Below are positions 1 to 9,062 of a stretch of 64,000 nucleotides of DNA, piece by piece; position 1 is the stretch's first letter; each line of letters opens with the position of its first letter. Origin of the DNA: Cytophagaceae bacterium (GTDB lineage: Bacteria > Bacteroidota > Bacteroidia > Cytophagales > Spirosomataceae); NCBI GenBank assembly GCA_027491195.1, contig JAIXWQ010000011.1:1-64000 (forward strand). Reading direction: 5' to 3'. A program made the translations under genes and the position numbers. Under the pieces are notes generated by a model. The model did no database searches. It was not told where the DNA came from and worked only from the letters and a program-made list of their open reading frames with translations.

Positions 1-82
1 AGAGAGGGATTCGAACCCTCGGTACCGTTACCAGTACGCATGTTTAGCAAACATGTCCTTTCGGCCTCTCAGGCATCTCTCC
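1..82 (-). tRNA. tRNA-Ser(GCU), 3' end cut by the window edge
   Basis: Read on the minus strand from position 82, a 7-base acceptor strand GGAGAGA is followed by a D arm and an anticodon stem ACATG-type helix with loop TTGCTAA, giving anticodon GCT (serine AGC/AGU codons). A long variable arm and a T arm (GAGGG, TTCGAAT, CCCTC) follow, as expected of a class II tRNA-Ser. Only the first three bases of the 3' acceptor strand (TCT) lie inside the window, so the last four acceptor bases and the discriminator are missing here. Confidence 0.93.
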
Positions 83-99
83 TAGCATTTAAGAGAGCA

Positions 100-107
100 C
101 AAATGTA
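100..107 (-). promoter_or_regulatory. Bacteroidota -7 box for tRNA-Ser, beside an 18-bp palindrome
   Basis: On the minus strand these bases read TACATTTG, an exact TAnnTTTG match, placing a start about 10 bases before the tRNA. Directly upstream, 106-123 is a perfect 18-bp palindrome (TACTAAATATATTTAGTA) that overlaps the box by two bases. No clear -33 TTG is visible. The palindrome could be an operator or simply AT-rich promoter DNA. Confidence 0.5.
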
Positions 108-132
108 CTAAATATATTTAGTAAATGAAATA

Positions 133-158
133 AATGGCGAAAAATTTATTTCGCCATT
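133..158 (-). terminator. Hairpin overlapping the gltD stop codon
   Basis: AATGGCGAAA (133-142) and TTTCGCCATT (149-158) form a 10-bp stem around a 6-base loop. The gltD stop codon (146-148) lies in the loop, so the last codons (Met-Ala-Lys-stop) build one arm. On the minus strand the stem is followed by a T-rich but broken run, so it is a moderate intrinsic terminator candidate separating gltD from tRNA-Ser. Confidence 0.6.
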
Positions 159-1645
159 AGGTCAAAACTAGACACTGATTTACCTTCAAGGGCTGTTTTA
201 CCCATTAAATATAAGTCAATATTTCTAGCCGCTTCACGTCCTTCAGAGATAGCCCAAACCACTAATGATTGGCCTCTTCTTGCATCACCGGCAATGAAAA
301 CTTTCTCATTATCAGATTGATAAGATGCATTCGCAACTAAGTTTCCTCGCTCATCAGACTTCACTCCTACGGCTGTTAATTGTTCAAAAAGTGAACCATG
401 ATCCGTGTGTAAAAAACCTGCAGCAATTAAAGCTAAATCACATGGAATTTTTCTTGTGTTGATTACTTCTTGCTCCATTTTACCATCCTTCATGTTATAA
501 ACGATGTCACCAATGATCAATGCTTCCAATTCACCTTTGTCATTCTTCACAAATTCTTGCAAAGAAATGGACCATAAACGCTCTGCTCCTTCGTCATGTG
601 ATGTCGACGTGCGTAACATGGTAGGCCAATTTGGCCATGGTGTATTCTCAGCTCTGTTTACTGGAGGCTTCGGCATTACTTCAATTTGAGTAATAGAAGC
701 AGCTTTATGACGATTAGATGTACCAACACAGTCTGAACCTGTGTCACCACCACCAATTACCACCACATGTTTGCCTTCAGCTAAAATGTTATTATTGGAG
801 TAAGCCTCACCTTTGTGATTTACTTCTAAAGCGATAGAGGCATTACGTTTATTTTGTTGAGAAAGGAATTCCATGGCTGGATAAATACCTTTAGCATCAT
901 TTCCTTTCGCAGTAATGAAACGAGGAGTTGTACTACCCGTTGCTACTAATACGGCATCAAATTCATTCGTCAGATTAGCCAGCTTCTCAGTAGTTCCTAT
1001 GTTAGCATTCGTTACAAAAGTGATTCCCTCCTTCTTCATGACATCCACACGTCTTGAAACAACCGTTTTGTCTAATTTAAAATCAGGAATACCATAACGT
1101 AATAAGCCACCAATTTGATCCGCACGCTCATAAACAGTCACTAGGTGACCTGCTTTATTTAATTGTGCAGCTGCCGCTAAACCTGCTGGTCCAGAACCGA
1201 TCACTGCAATTTTCTTACCTGTACGTGTTTTGGGGATAAATGGAACTACCCATCCTTCTGAATAGGCTTTTTCGATAATTGACTTCTCGATTAATTCAAT
1301 AGCAACTGCCGGCTTGTTAATACCTAGTACACAAGCTGATTCGCAAGGTGCAGGACAAATACGGCCTGTAAATTCAGGAAAATTATTAGTTGTACTTAAA
1401 ATATCATAAGCATATTTCCAATTTTGCTCGTATACAGCATCGTTGAATTCAGGGATGATATTTCCTAGTGGACAACCATTATGGCAAAATGGTGTACCAC
1501 AATCCATACAACGACTAGCTTGCGCTTCTGTTTCCGCAATCGAATTCAATTGTTCAATTTCTTTGTAGTCATTAACACGCTCAGCAACCGCTCTTTTAGG
1601 AGCTAATTTGCGGTCAATTTCTAAAAATCCTGTAGGCTTACCCAT
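146..1645 (-). CDS. gltD: Glutamate synthase (NADPH), small (beta) subunit
   Basis: This is the flavoprotein electron-input subunit of glutamate synthase. It takes electrons from NAD(P)H through FAD and iron-sulfur clusters and passes them to GltB, which makes two glutamates from glutamine and 2-oxoglutarate. The 499-residue protein has the N-terminal cluster cysteines C46, C49, C54 and C58, a second group CPAPCESAC at about 97-105, the FAD motif GSGPAG at 150-155 and a later GGGDTG nucleotide motif. It starts six bases after the gltB stop, so the two subunits are cotranscribed in the order gltB-gltD. Its 3' end is folded into a hairpin. Length and motifs are normal for the family. Confidence 0.97.
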   Translation of the reverse strand: MGKPTGFLEIDRKLAPKRAVAERVNDYKEIEQLNSIAETEAQASRCMDCGTPFCHNGCPLGNIIPEFNDAVYEQNWKYAYDILSTTNNFPEFTGRICPAPCESACVLGINKPAVAIELIEKSIIEKAYSEGWVVPFIPKTRTGKKIAVIGSGPAGLAAAAQLNKAGHLVTVYERADQIGGLLRYGIPDFKLDKTVVSRRVDVMKKEGITFVTNANIGTTEKLANLTNEFDAVLVATGSTTPRFITAKGNDAKGIYPAMEFLSQQNKRNASIALEVNHKGEAYSNNNILAEGKHVVVIGGGDTGSDCVGTSNRHKAASITQIEVMPKPPVNRAENTPWPNWPTMLRTSTSHDEGAERLWSISLQEFVKNDKGELEALIIGDIVYNMKDGKMEQEVINTRKIPCDLALIAAGFLHTDHGSLFEQLTAVGVKSDERGNLVANASYQSDNEKVFIAGDARRGQSLVVWAISEGREAARNIDLYLMGKTALEGKSVSSFDLMAK

Positions 1646-1651
1646 TCTATC

Positions 1652-4600
1652 TTATTTTAAATCTACTTTAATATCTTGATACACTCTGTCTTTATCAGCT
1701 AATACATCTGATATGCTCAATTGACGAGAACTTAAGGCGTTTTTGTAGTCAATTGGTAGCACTTTCTTGAATTGACTAGCTAAGGCACTGAAGTTATCAT
1801 AAACTTGTTTCCCTTTCACTGAACCAGTTAATGACACATGTTTTTCTAAGTACATTAGGATGATATTCTTATCCTCTGGAGTTAAATCAGTGATTTCAAC
1901 CATCTCGCGATTTACCTTAGCATCAAACGTGTTTTGCTCATCTAAAATATAAGCAACACCACCTGACATACCGGCACCAAAGTTTCTACCCGTATTACCT
2001 AAAATTATCACTAAACCGCCTGTCATATACTCACAGCCGTGATCTCCAATTCCCTCCACGACTACTTTCGCACCAGAATTTCTAACACAGAAGCGTTCGC
2101 CGGCCATACCAGCTAAATAAGCTTCTCCTGAGGTAGCTCCATAGAAAGATACGTTACCTACGATTGAATTTTCAGAGGCCTTAAAGGAAGCCAACGGCGA
2201 AGGATAGGCCACTAAGGTAGCACCACATAAACCTTTTCCTACATAGTCATTCGCATCTCCTTCAATCTCAAATTTAATCCCTTTTACAGAGAAGGCTCCG
2301 AATGATTGACCTGCTGTACCTTTAAACTTAATGTTAATCGTATCAGCCGCTAATCCCTTTTCACCATATTTTTTCGTGATCTCATTCGATAAAATAGTAC
2401 CAACGGAACGGTTTACATTAATGATGTCTAATTCACCATAAACTACCTCTCCTTTTTCTATCGCTGGCTTAGCGATTTTCAATAACTCCCAATCTAACTG
2501 GTCTTCTAAACCGTGATCTTGCTCTTCTGATTTATAGACAGCTACTCCTTCTGAAAGAACTGCTGGAGCTAAGATTGGGTTTAAATCAACATTTTTGAAC
2601 TTCCAGTGATTTGATAAGTCTTTCATTTCTAAAAGATCAACACGACCTACCATGTCTTCTAATCTACGGAAGCCTAACTCAGCCATTATTTCGCGTAATT
2701 CTTGCGCTAAGAAATGGAATAAGTGAACTACGTGATCTGCTTGACCCGTGTAAAGAGCACGCAATTCAGGATTCTGAGTGGCCACACCTACTGGACACGT
2801 ATTTAAGTGACACTTACGCATCATAATACAACCCGCAGTAACTAAGGCAGCTGTTGCCACACCGAATTCTTCCGCGCCTAATAATGCAGCTACGGCGATA
2901 TCTTTACCTGTTTTGATTTGGCCGTCCGCTTGGATAGTCACACGTCCGCGTAATTTATTTTTTACAAGCGTTTGATGCGTTTCAGCTAATCCAAGTTCCC
3001 AAGGTAAACCGGCGTGACGAATAGATGATAACGGTGATGCACCTGTTCCACCATCGTAACCAGCGATAAGGATATGATCCGCATGTGCTTTTGCTACACC
3101 TGCTGCAATCGTTCCTACACCTGCCTCTGACACTAATTTTACAGAAATACGCGCAGCTCTGTTAGCATTCTTAAGGTCAAAGATTAATTGAGCTAAATCT
3201 TCAATTGAATAAATATCATGGTGTGGTGGAGGTGAAATTAAACCTACACCTGGCGTACTGTGACGTGTTTTACCAATCCAATCATCTACTTTATGACCTG
3301 GTAATTGACCACCTTCACCTGGCTTAGCACCTTGAGCCATTTTGATTTGAAGCTCCTTCGCATTGGTTAAATAATGCGCAGTTACACCAAAACGACCCGA
3401 CGCCACTTGTTTGATAGCAGAATTCATCGAATCCCCGTTCGCCATTTTCTCAAAACGAATTGGATCCTCTCCTCCTTCGCCCGTATTTGATTTACCACCA
3501 ATACGATTCATGGCAATAGCAAGTGTTGTATGTGCTTCGTAGGAAATAGATCCAAATGACATCGCACCTGTTGCAAAACGAGCTAAAATATTTTCAATCG
3601 GCTCTACTTCATCAATAGAGATGGATTTACCCGTTTTAAATTTAAGTAAACCACGTAGTGTGATTGATTTCTTGCTTTGGTCATCAATTAATTGAGCATA
3701 TTTTTTATAAACAGAATAGTCGTTCTGTTTAGTTGCTTGCTGCAATAAGTGGATTGTTGCTGGATTGAATAAGTGCTCCTCTCCTCTTTGTTTCCATTGA
3801 TAGATACCACCTACCTCTAATTTTGGAGATTCTTGCTTTAATAATTGATAACCTGAAGAGTGCTTGATTAGTGCTTCTTTGGCAATCGTATCTAAATTAA
3901 TACCACCAATACGTGAAATTGAACCAGTGAAATAGGTATCTACTACATCTTTTCCTAAACCTAGGATTTCAAAAATTTGAGCACCTTGGTAAGATTGTAA
4001 TGTCGAAATACCCATTTTAGAGAATATCTTCAGTAATTCTCCATTTACCGCCTTGATATAATTATACTCTAATTTATCATAGCTTAGGTCCTTATTAACA
4101 AAACCTTGATCTTTCATGGCTTTGATCGTTTCAAACGCCATATATGGATTAACGGCACTTGCACCATAACCAATTAGGGTAGCATAGTGATGTGTTTCCC
4201 AAACATCTCCCGCCTCAATAATAATACCAACTTTCGCTCTCTTCTTCGTACGTATCAAGTGATTGTGCACGGAAGCTAAAGCCAATAAAGAGGGAATAGG
4301 CGCATGTGAACTATCAATACCTCTATCTGTCAATAAAATGATAGAATATCCATCATCCACAGCATCTTCTGCATATTGATTAATACGGTCCAAAGCCTTT
4401 TTCAACACACCCTCCTCTTCAGAAGCACGGAAGGTCATGTGAATTGATTTTGTTTGGAAATTCTCATGGTCAATCCAACGAATCTTCTCTACCTCTTTAT
4501 TCCGTAAAACAGGTTGCTGGATCTCAATTTGACGGCAATGCGTAGGACTTTCCTCTAATAAATTGGATAAACCACCAATATCAGAAAGTAATGACATGAC

Positions 4601-6220
4601 CATTCTCTCCCGAATTGGATCGATTGGAGGATTCGTTACCTGAGCAAATAATTGCTTGAAGTACGACGATAAGTGTTGTGCTTTCTCAGATAAAACAGCT
4701 AACGGGGTATCAATACCCATTGACCCTAAGGCCTCTTTACCCGTTTCAGCCATTTGAGCTAATACAACACGGATATCTTCCGTTGTAAACCCAAAAATCT
4801 GCTGACGTGAAACTAATTCAATAGCTTTCGGCTGTCTGTATTCACTACCAGCTTCTGGCAAATCCTCTACGCGGATCTTATTATTTACAAGCCATTCCCC
4901 ATAAGGTTGTTGCTGGCAAATCTTTTCTTTTAATTCTTCATCAGGAATAATACGACCTTGTTCCATGTCCACAACGAACATCTTCCCAGGTTGTAAACGA
5001 CCTTTAGAGACAATAGTTGCTGGATCTAGATCTAATACACCAGCTTCAGAAGCCATAATTACATGGTCATCAGATGTCACCCAATAGCGTGAAGGACGTA
5101 ATCCATTACGATCTAAAGTGGCTCCAATCATCTTTCCATCTGTAAATGAAATACTAGCTGGACCATCCCAAGGTTCCATCATGGCAGCATGGTACTCATA
5201 GAAATCTTTCTTGTACTTCTCCATGCTTTCGTTGCCATCCCAAGCTTCAGGGATTAACATCATCATCACATGTGGTAATGAACGACCTGTTAAGTACAAT
5301 AATTCAATGGCATTATCTAAGATAGCCGAATCAGATTGTCCTAAACTACAAACTGGAAGAATCATATCTAATTCCTCCTGAGTGAAATACTTGCTAGAGA
5401 ACAAGGCAGACTGCGCTTGCATCCAAGATGAATTTCCTTTTACCGTGTTAATCTCCCCATTGTGCGCAATGAAGCGGAACGGTTGAGCTAACTTCCATTC
5501 TGGGAAGGTGTTCGTTGAGAAACGAGAGTGTACAATTGCTAAAGCTGATGTAAAGTTCTCTTGGAATAAATCTAAGAAGTAACCTGGCACCTGCATTGTC
5601 GTTAACATACCTTTATAAATAATGGTACGGCAAGACAAAGAAGCGAAATAGAATTTATTGTTTAATCCAGCAATAGTTTCATTTAATAATTTTGAAACAT
5701 ACTGTCTGAAAACATATAATTTACGCTCAAAATCAATTTCTGTAGCACAATCAGCTGGACGTTCAATGAATAATTGTTGAATCGATGGTTCTGCATTTCC
5801 AGAATCAGCCCCTGTAATCTCCGAATTATCAACAGGAACTAAACGGTAACCTAAAATGCGTAAACCCAATTTCTTCGATTTGCGCTCAATGACTTCTTTA
5901 CATTCTTTAATTAAAGTTTCGTCTTTTGGAAAAAAGACCATACCCACGCCATAGTTTCCTAAAGACGGCAAAGCGAATCCTAATGAACTCGTTTCTTCTA
6001 AAAAGAATTCATGTGGAAGCTGTACTAATACACCTGCCCCGTCCCCTGAGTTAGGATCACAGCCACAGGCTCCACGGTGATCCATACGAATCAACATCTT
6101 GATGGAATCCTGAACAATGCGGTGTGATTTTATGCCTTTTAAACTGGCTACAAAACCAATACCACAAGCATCATGCTCGAATTCTTTTCTGTACAAACCT
6201 ACTTCATTCGGATTTCTCAT
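1652..6220 (-). CDS. gltB: Glutamate synthase, large (alpha) subunit
   Basis: A 1522-residue ferredoxin/NADPH-type glutamate synthase large subunit, a cytoplasmic ammonia-assimilation enzyme working with glutamine synthetase. The N-terminal glutaminase domain has the catalytic cysteine at position 19 (DACGIGF) after an 18-residue propeptide that the family removes by processing. The central and FMN-binding domains follow. The 3Fe-4S cysteines appear as C-x5-C-x4-C at about residues 1130-1141 (CIMMRKCHLNTCPVG), and the C-terminal GXGXG-repeat beta-helix domain closes the protein. The start MRNPNEVGLYRKEFEHDACG fits family N-termini. A canonical promoter lies about 90 bases upstream at 6315-6342, so the gene probably heads a two-gene gltBD unit. 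Confidence 0.97.
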   Translation of the reverse strand: MRNPNEVGLYRKEFEHDACGIGFVASLKGIKSHRIVQDSIKMLIRMDHRGACGCDPNSGDGAGVLVQLPHEFFLEETSSLGFALPSLGNYGVGMVFFPKDETLIKECKEVIERKSKKLGLRILGYRLVPVDNSEITGADSGNAEPSIQQLFIERPADCATEIDFERKLYVFRQYVSKLLNETIAGLNNKFYFASLSCRTIIYKGMLTTMQVPGYFLDLFQENFTSALAIVHSRFSTNTFPEWKLAQPFRFIAHNGEINTVKGNSSWMQAQSALFSSKYFTQEELDMILPVCSLGQSDSAILDNAIELLYLTGRSLPHVMMMLIPEAWDGNESMEKYKKDFYEYHAAMMEPWDGPASISFTDGKMIGATLDRNGLRPSRYWVTSDDHVIMASEAGVLDLDPATIVSKGRLQPGKMFVVDMEQGRIIPDEELKEKICQQQPYGEWLVNNKIRVEDLPEAGSEYRQPKAIELVSRQQIFGFTTEDIRVVLAQMAETGKEALGSMGIDTPLAVLSEKAQHLSSYFKQLFAQVTNPPIDPIRERMVMSLLSDIGGLSNLLEESPTHCRQIEIQQPVLRNKEVEKIRWIDHENFQTKSIHMTFRASEEEGVLKKALDRINQYAEDAVDDGYSIILLTDRGIDSSHAPIPSLLALASVHNHLIRTKKRAKVGIIIEAGDVWETHHYATLIGYGASAVNPYMAFETIKAMKDQGFVNKDLSYDKLEYNYIKAVNGELLKIFSKMGISTLQSYQGAQIFEILGLGKDVVDTYFTGSISRIGGINLDTIAKEALIKHSSGYQLLKQESPKLEVGGIYQWKQRGEEHLFNPATIHLLQQATKQNDYSVYKKYAQLIDDQSKKSITLRGLLKFKTGKSISIDEVEPIENILARFATGAMSFGSISYEAHTTLAIAMNRIGGKSNTGEGGEDPIRFEKMANGDSMNSAIKQVASGRFGVTAHYLTNAKELQIKMAQGAKPGEGGQLPGHKVDDWIGKTRHSTPGVGLISPPPHHDIYSIEDLAQLIFDLKNANRAARISVKLVSEAGVGTIAAGVAKAHADHILIAGYDGGTGASPLSSIRHAGLPWELGLAETHQTLVKNKLRGRVTIQADGQIKTGKDIAVAALLGAEEFGVATAALVTAGCIMMRKCHLNTCPVGVATQNPELRALYTGQADHVVHLFHFLAQELREIMAELGFRRLEDMVGRVDLLEMKDLSNHWKFKNVDLNPILAPAVLSEGVAVYKSEEQDHGLEDQLDWELLKIAKPAIEKGEVVYGELDIINVNRSVGTILSNEITKKYGEKGLAADTINIKFKGTAGQSFGAFSVKGIKFEIEGDANDYVGKGLCGATLVAYPSPLASFKASENSIVGNVSFYGATSGEAYLAGMAGERFCVRNSGAKVVVEGIGDHGCEYMTGGLVIILGNTGRNFGAGMSGGVAYILDEQNTFDAKVNREMVEITDLTPEDKNIILMYLEKHVSLTGSVKGKQVYDNFSALASQFKKVLPIDYKNALSSRQLSISDVLADKDRVYQDIKVDLK

Positions 6221-6314
6221 AGGAAACTATAAATATTCTAATAAAAATAATAATAAATCAAAAACAGCTATGACCGCAGAAACGTATATTTCAGGTAGAT
6301 AATATAGCTAATTT

Positions 6315-6342
6315 CAAATTTAATTAAAAATAAATTTGGCAA
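6315..6342 (-). promoter_or_regulatory. Promoter of gltBD
   Basis: On the minus strand TTG (6340-6342), 17 bases, then TAAATTTG (6315-6322) matches the Bacteroidota consensus TTG-N17-23-TAnnTTTG exactly. Transcription would begin near 6308, leaving a leader of roughly 88 bases before gltB. The rest of the 200-base gap 6221-6420 shows no gene. Confidence 0.65.
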
Positions 6343-6420
6343 AACGATCTAATGACAAAATATTCTTCGGATTCACAAATATCAAAATTGCAACACAAAA
6401 AATCTTGATATTATACAATT

Positions 6421-6855
6421 TTAGTCGTAATCCTCACCGTAAGACTCGCCATATTCCTCCCCAGACTCCGTATCATCTTCATCTTGGAACTCATTTTCTA
6501 GATCATTTAGATAGATAGCATCAACTCCCTCTTGAACGGTATTCAACAGAGTTAGATGTTCAATTTTGGCAGTATCTAATCTTTCAGCTATTTCTTCATT
6601 TTTAGTTACAACGACGAATAAGCCGCCTTCATTCGTGCAAATCTTAGTGCCTTTACGAATGGCGGAAACTCCGTAACCATCAATTTCACTTGTTTTAGAA
6701 AGATTTAAGATAATGTTAGCGTAATCTTTTTTAAACAATAGGCGAATAGCATTTTCTAATTCCTCTGAATTAGCAGCCGCTAATTGTTCAGCCTTCCAAT
6801 CAATAACGGCATAACTTTCGTTTTGTTCGAGTTGAAATGAATTAATATTAGACAT
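6421..6855 (-). CDS. STAS-domain protein with acidic tail
   Basis: A 144-residue protein whose first about 110 residues fit the STAS (anti-anti-sigma factor) fold: a beta strand, a helix rich in Glu/Lys, the core strand [20 protein letters not shown] and a closing helix. The position where SpoIIAA-type proteins carry the phosphorylated serine here reads EIDGYGV, so phosphoregulation by a serine kinase is not assured. The last about 28 residues are almost entirely Asp, Glu, Gly and Tyr. It overlaps the purC end by 8 bases and so is translated from the purC transcript. Function is unknown; a binding or scaffolding role is an inference from the fold. Confidence 0.75.
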   Translation of the reverse strand: MSNINSFQLEQNESYAVIDWKAEQLAAANSEELENAIRLLFKKDYANIILNLSKTSEIDGYGVSAIRKGTKICTNEGGLFVVVTKNEEIAERLDTAKIEHLTLLNTVQEGVDAIYLNDLENEFQDEDDTESGEEYGESYGEDYD

Positions 6856-7780
6856 GTTTTAAATACTGAATGGTGTTAGTGTAAATACGATTGTATAAAT
6901 CTTCTTGTGGTTCTTTATTAAATTTCAAACCTGTGATTTCTTCATATAAAAGAATATATCTTTCTGATATTTGTTGAACAAACTCATCGGTAATCGTAGG
7001 AACCTGTTGCCCCTCTTTCCCTTGAAATCCATTGGCGATAAGCCATTCTCTGACGAATTCCTTGGATAATTGTTTCTGGGCTAAGCCCTTCGCAAATAAT
7101 TCCTCATAAGGTGCTTTGTAGAAATAGCGGGAAGAATCAGGTGTATGAATTTCATCCATCAACATGATTTTACCTTCATATAAACCAAATTCATATTTAG
7201 TATCGACTAATATAAGGCCTTTTTCAGCAGCCATCTCCTGCCCTCTTTGAAACAAGCGGTGCGTTATTTGGCATAATTCGTCCATGTATTCTTTAGATAC
7301 AATTCCCTGAGAAATAATCTCTTCCACAGAAATATCTTCATCATGTCCTTCGCTCGCCTTTGTTGTAGGAGTAATAATAGGAGTAGGTAATTGTTGATTT
7401 TCTACCAAACCTTCAGGAAGTGAAACCCCGCAAACACTACGTTTACCAGCCTTATATTCTCTCCAAAGATGGCCTACTAAATAGCCTCTAATCACCATTT
7501 CAATTGGAAACGGCTGGCATTTAAGACCAAATGACACATTGGGATCTGGAGTAGCTAACAACCAATTTGGAACAATATCTGCTGTTTTTTGTAAAAAATA
7601 ACTCGCAATCTGATTTAGCACTTGCCCTTTAAATGGAATCAAACGCGGTAAAACTACATCAAATGCAGAAATACGATCAGAGGTAATCATTAACAAATGA
7701 TCTCCAATTCCATATACATCACGCACTTTTCCTTTATAAAAAGAGGTTTGATTAGGGAATTGATAAGGGACATTACTCAT
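6848..7780 (-). CDS. purC: Phosphoribosylaminoimidazole-succinocarboxamide synthase (SAICAR synthetase)
   Basis: This enzyme joins CAIR and aspartate using ATP to make SAICAR in de novo purine synthesis. The 310-residue protein begins with the family signature YKGKVRDVY, followed by [15 protein letters not shown] and later the conserved [10 protein letters not shown] and LVDTKYEFG segments. It resembles the longer eukaryote-like bacterial PurC (about 300 residues) rather than the 237-residue E. coli form. No other pur gene is nearby. It follows a TPR-like gene by 11 bases and overlaps the STAS gene, so it sits inside a four-gene minus-strand unit whose other members are unrelated to purines. 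Confidence 0.96.
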   Translation of the reverse strand: MSNVPYQFPNQTSFYKGKVRDVYGIGDHLLMITSDRISAFDVVLPRLIPFKGQVLNQIASYFLQKTADIVPNWLLATPDPNVSFGLKCQPFPIEMVIRGYLVGHLWREYKAGKRSVCGVSLPEGLVENQQLPTPIITPTTKASEGHDEDISVEEIISQGIVSKEYMDELCQITHRLFQRGQEMAAEKGLILVDTKYEFGLYEGKIMLMDEIHTPDSSRYFYKAPYEELFAKGLAQKQLSKEFVREWLIANGFQGKEGQQVPTITDEFVQQISERYILLYEEITGLKFNKEPQEDLYNRIYTNTIQYLKHV

Positions 7781-7791
7781 GGTTTGTATTG

Positions 7792-8328
7792 TTAGTAAAT
7801 GAAATTCTTTTGCTTCTTTTTCATCAAATCAAGTAAAGATAACGCTTCTTGCGTATTTATTTTTTGAGTTTGACTGATCGTTTGCGTTGATTTAGCTTGT
7901 TTCTTTAATTTGTTCTGAGGAAAATTGAATGCGTACAATTCGTATGTTTTCACTAAAGTATCCACATCCCCATTTTTCTTGATCGAATTTTGTAAATCAA
8001 CTAACCCTTTCTGTTGATCACCAGCATTGGCGGAAAAATGACTTAGCAAGATATCAATCTCCATACTTTGGGAATTCAACGCCAAAGTTTGTTTATCCAT
8101 CCCATTCTTTCTCGACTTCAATTCCAGAACAGCAATTAATCGCTCGATCTCGGGATTAACAAAAATCGTAGCTTGTTTAATACTTTTAGCACCTTTTAAA
8201 GCCTGAACGTAATTTTTTGCCTGAACTTGCTGGTTAATTTCTGCCACCGCAACATTATACTGCTTCGAAGAAGCGTTGAATAAACCTTCGTAGAATAAAA
8301 TAAAGATGTAAAATAGCGTTGTAAACAT
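7792..8328 (-). CDS. Unrecognised protein, TPR/BatC-like helical
   Basis: I do not recognise this 178-residue protein. It starts with a hydrophobic stretch (residues 1-16) that may be a signal or anchor. Amphipathic helices then alternate in a pattern like degenerate tetratricopeptide repeats (for example [20 protein letters not shown]), and it ends with a lysine-rich helix ([15 protein letters not shown]) reminiscent of the C-terminus of BatC-type proteins. Its ATG directly abuts the stop of the upstream membrane-protein gene, so the two are cotranscribed and probably functionally paired. The Bat resemblance is weak and is an inference. Confidence 0.55.
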   Translation of the reverse strand: MFTTLFYIFILFYEGLFNASSKQYNVAVAEINQQVQAKNYVQALKGAKSIKQATIFVNPEIERLIAVLELKSRKNGMDKQTLALNSQSMEIDILLSHFSANAGDQQKGLVDLQNSIKKNGDVDTLVKTYELYAFNFPQNKLKKQAKSTQTISQTQKINTQEALSLLDLMKKKQKNFIY

Positions 8329-9003
8329 TTACATTTTGATTGCTTTTGCCGTAAATACACTATCTATGAACAATAAAAGCACTATTAAAATTACTAAATA
8401 TATTTTTACGTAAGAACTCGTTATCCAGTTATTCAGCTCACTCGTGTTAAACAAGGAATTAGAAGTACCTAATTCCCCTACTTTTTCCCACTTATTCTTA
8501 CTTTTCTGAAACTGTAAAATGTCCTCTTTATTTGGTATTGAAAGACCTATTCCTTCATATCTTTTATGACGAAACTGAGTAGCATTGAAAGCGTGTTGCT
8601 CAATTAAATTTAAAAATGAATCTTGATCAGTCTGAGGTAGTACTTGCATCCATTGTCTTTCCAGAGGATCGAAGACAATTAATCCCAAATTGCTATTACT
8701 TGACATATCCTGCGCTTTCTTTTGCAATTGGTTCCAAGTTAAGCTGGAGGCGTCTTTTGATATCCCGAATAAATAGGATTGCTCATTTTGAATGGACTTA
8801 GAATAGGTTTGCTTTACCTGTAAACTATAAAAAGTCAATAGCATAAAAGAGGAAAGAAGTACAAATCGTAACAGGTACCTAAATACCACGAATCTGGAGA
8901 CTTGATAAACCGCCCCTTTGGCTACATAATATTTATACGCCATTAAAAGAGATGTAATGAGGTAAATACCTACCAATAAGACACCTATTTCCTTTAAATT
9001 CAT
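8329..9003 (-). CDS. Unrecognised membrane protein, possible degenerate BatA/B-like
   Basis: A 224-residue protein with predicted membrane segments at about 5-23, 42-62 and 200-220 and a soluble middle domain. The middle contains LGLIVFDPLERQWMQVLPQTD, which resembles the later strands of von Willebrand A domains in BatA/BatB (GLVVF... PLT.D). I see no MIDAS DxSxS motif, so if it is a vWA derivative it has lost metal binding. The layout of two N-terminal and one C-terminal membrane helices also fits Bat proteins. It begins the run that leads into purC and has its own promoter box at 9053-9060. Function unknown. Confidence 0.55.
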   Translation of the reverse strand: MNLKEIGVLLVGIYLITSLLMAYKYYVAKGAVYQVSRFVVFRYLLRFVLLSSFMLLTFYSLQVKQTYSKSIQNEQSYLFGISKDASSLTWNQLQKKAQDMSSNSNLGLIVFDPLERQWMQVLPQTDQDSFLNLIEQHAFNATQFRHKRYEGIGLSIPNKEDILQFQKSKNKWEKVGELGTSNSLFNTSELNNWITSSYVKIYLVILIVLLLFIDSVFTAKAIKM

Positions 9004-9052
9004 ATAATCGGTTAAATTGAATAAAATTTAATTGCTATTTTTACAATTCTAT

Positions 9053-9060
9053 CAAAAATA
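9053..9060 (-). promoter_or_regulatory. -7 box for the minus-strand membrane-protein/purC unit
   Basis: Minus strand reads TATTTTTG, an exact TAnnTTTG match, giving a start near 9046 and a leader of about 43 bases. It lies three bases from the ATG of the divergent aminotransferase gene. That gene has only an imperfect box, TATTTTTA (9036-9043), with TTG at 9017, so the two promoters interleave in 59 bases. Confidence 0.45.
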
Positions 9061-9062
9061 GC

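Noticed and set aside
6378-6412. Terminator after the STAS gene (AATATCAA / TTGATATT repeat)
   Set aside because: The stem is purely AT-rich apart from one pair per arm, the loop is 19 bases and no U tract follows on the minus strand.
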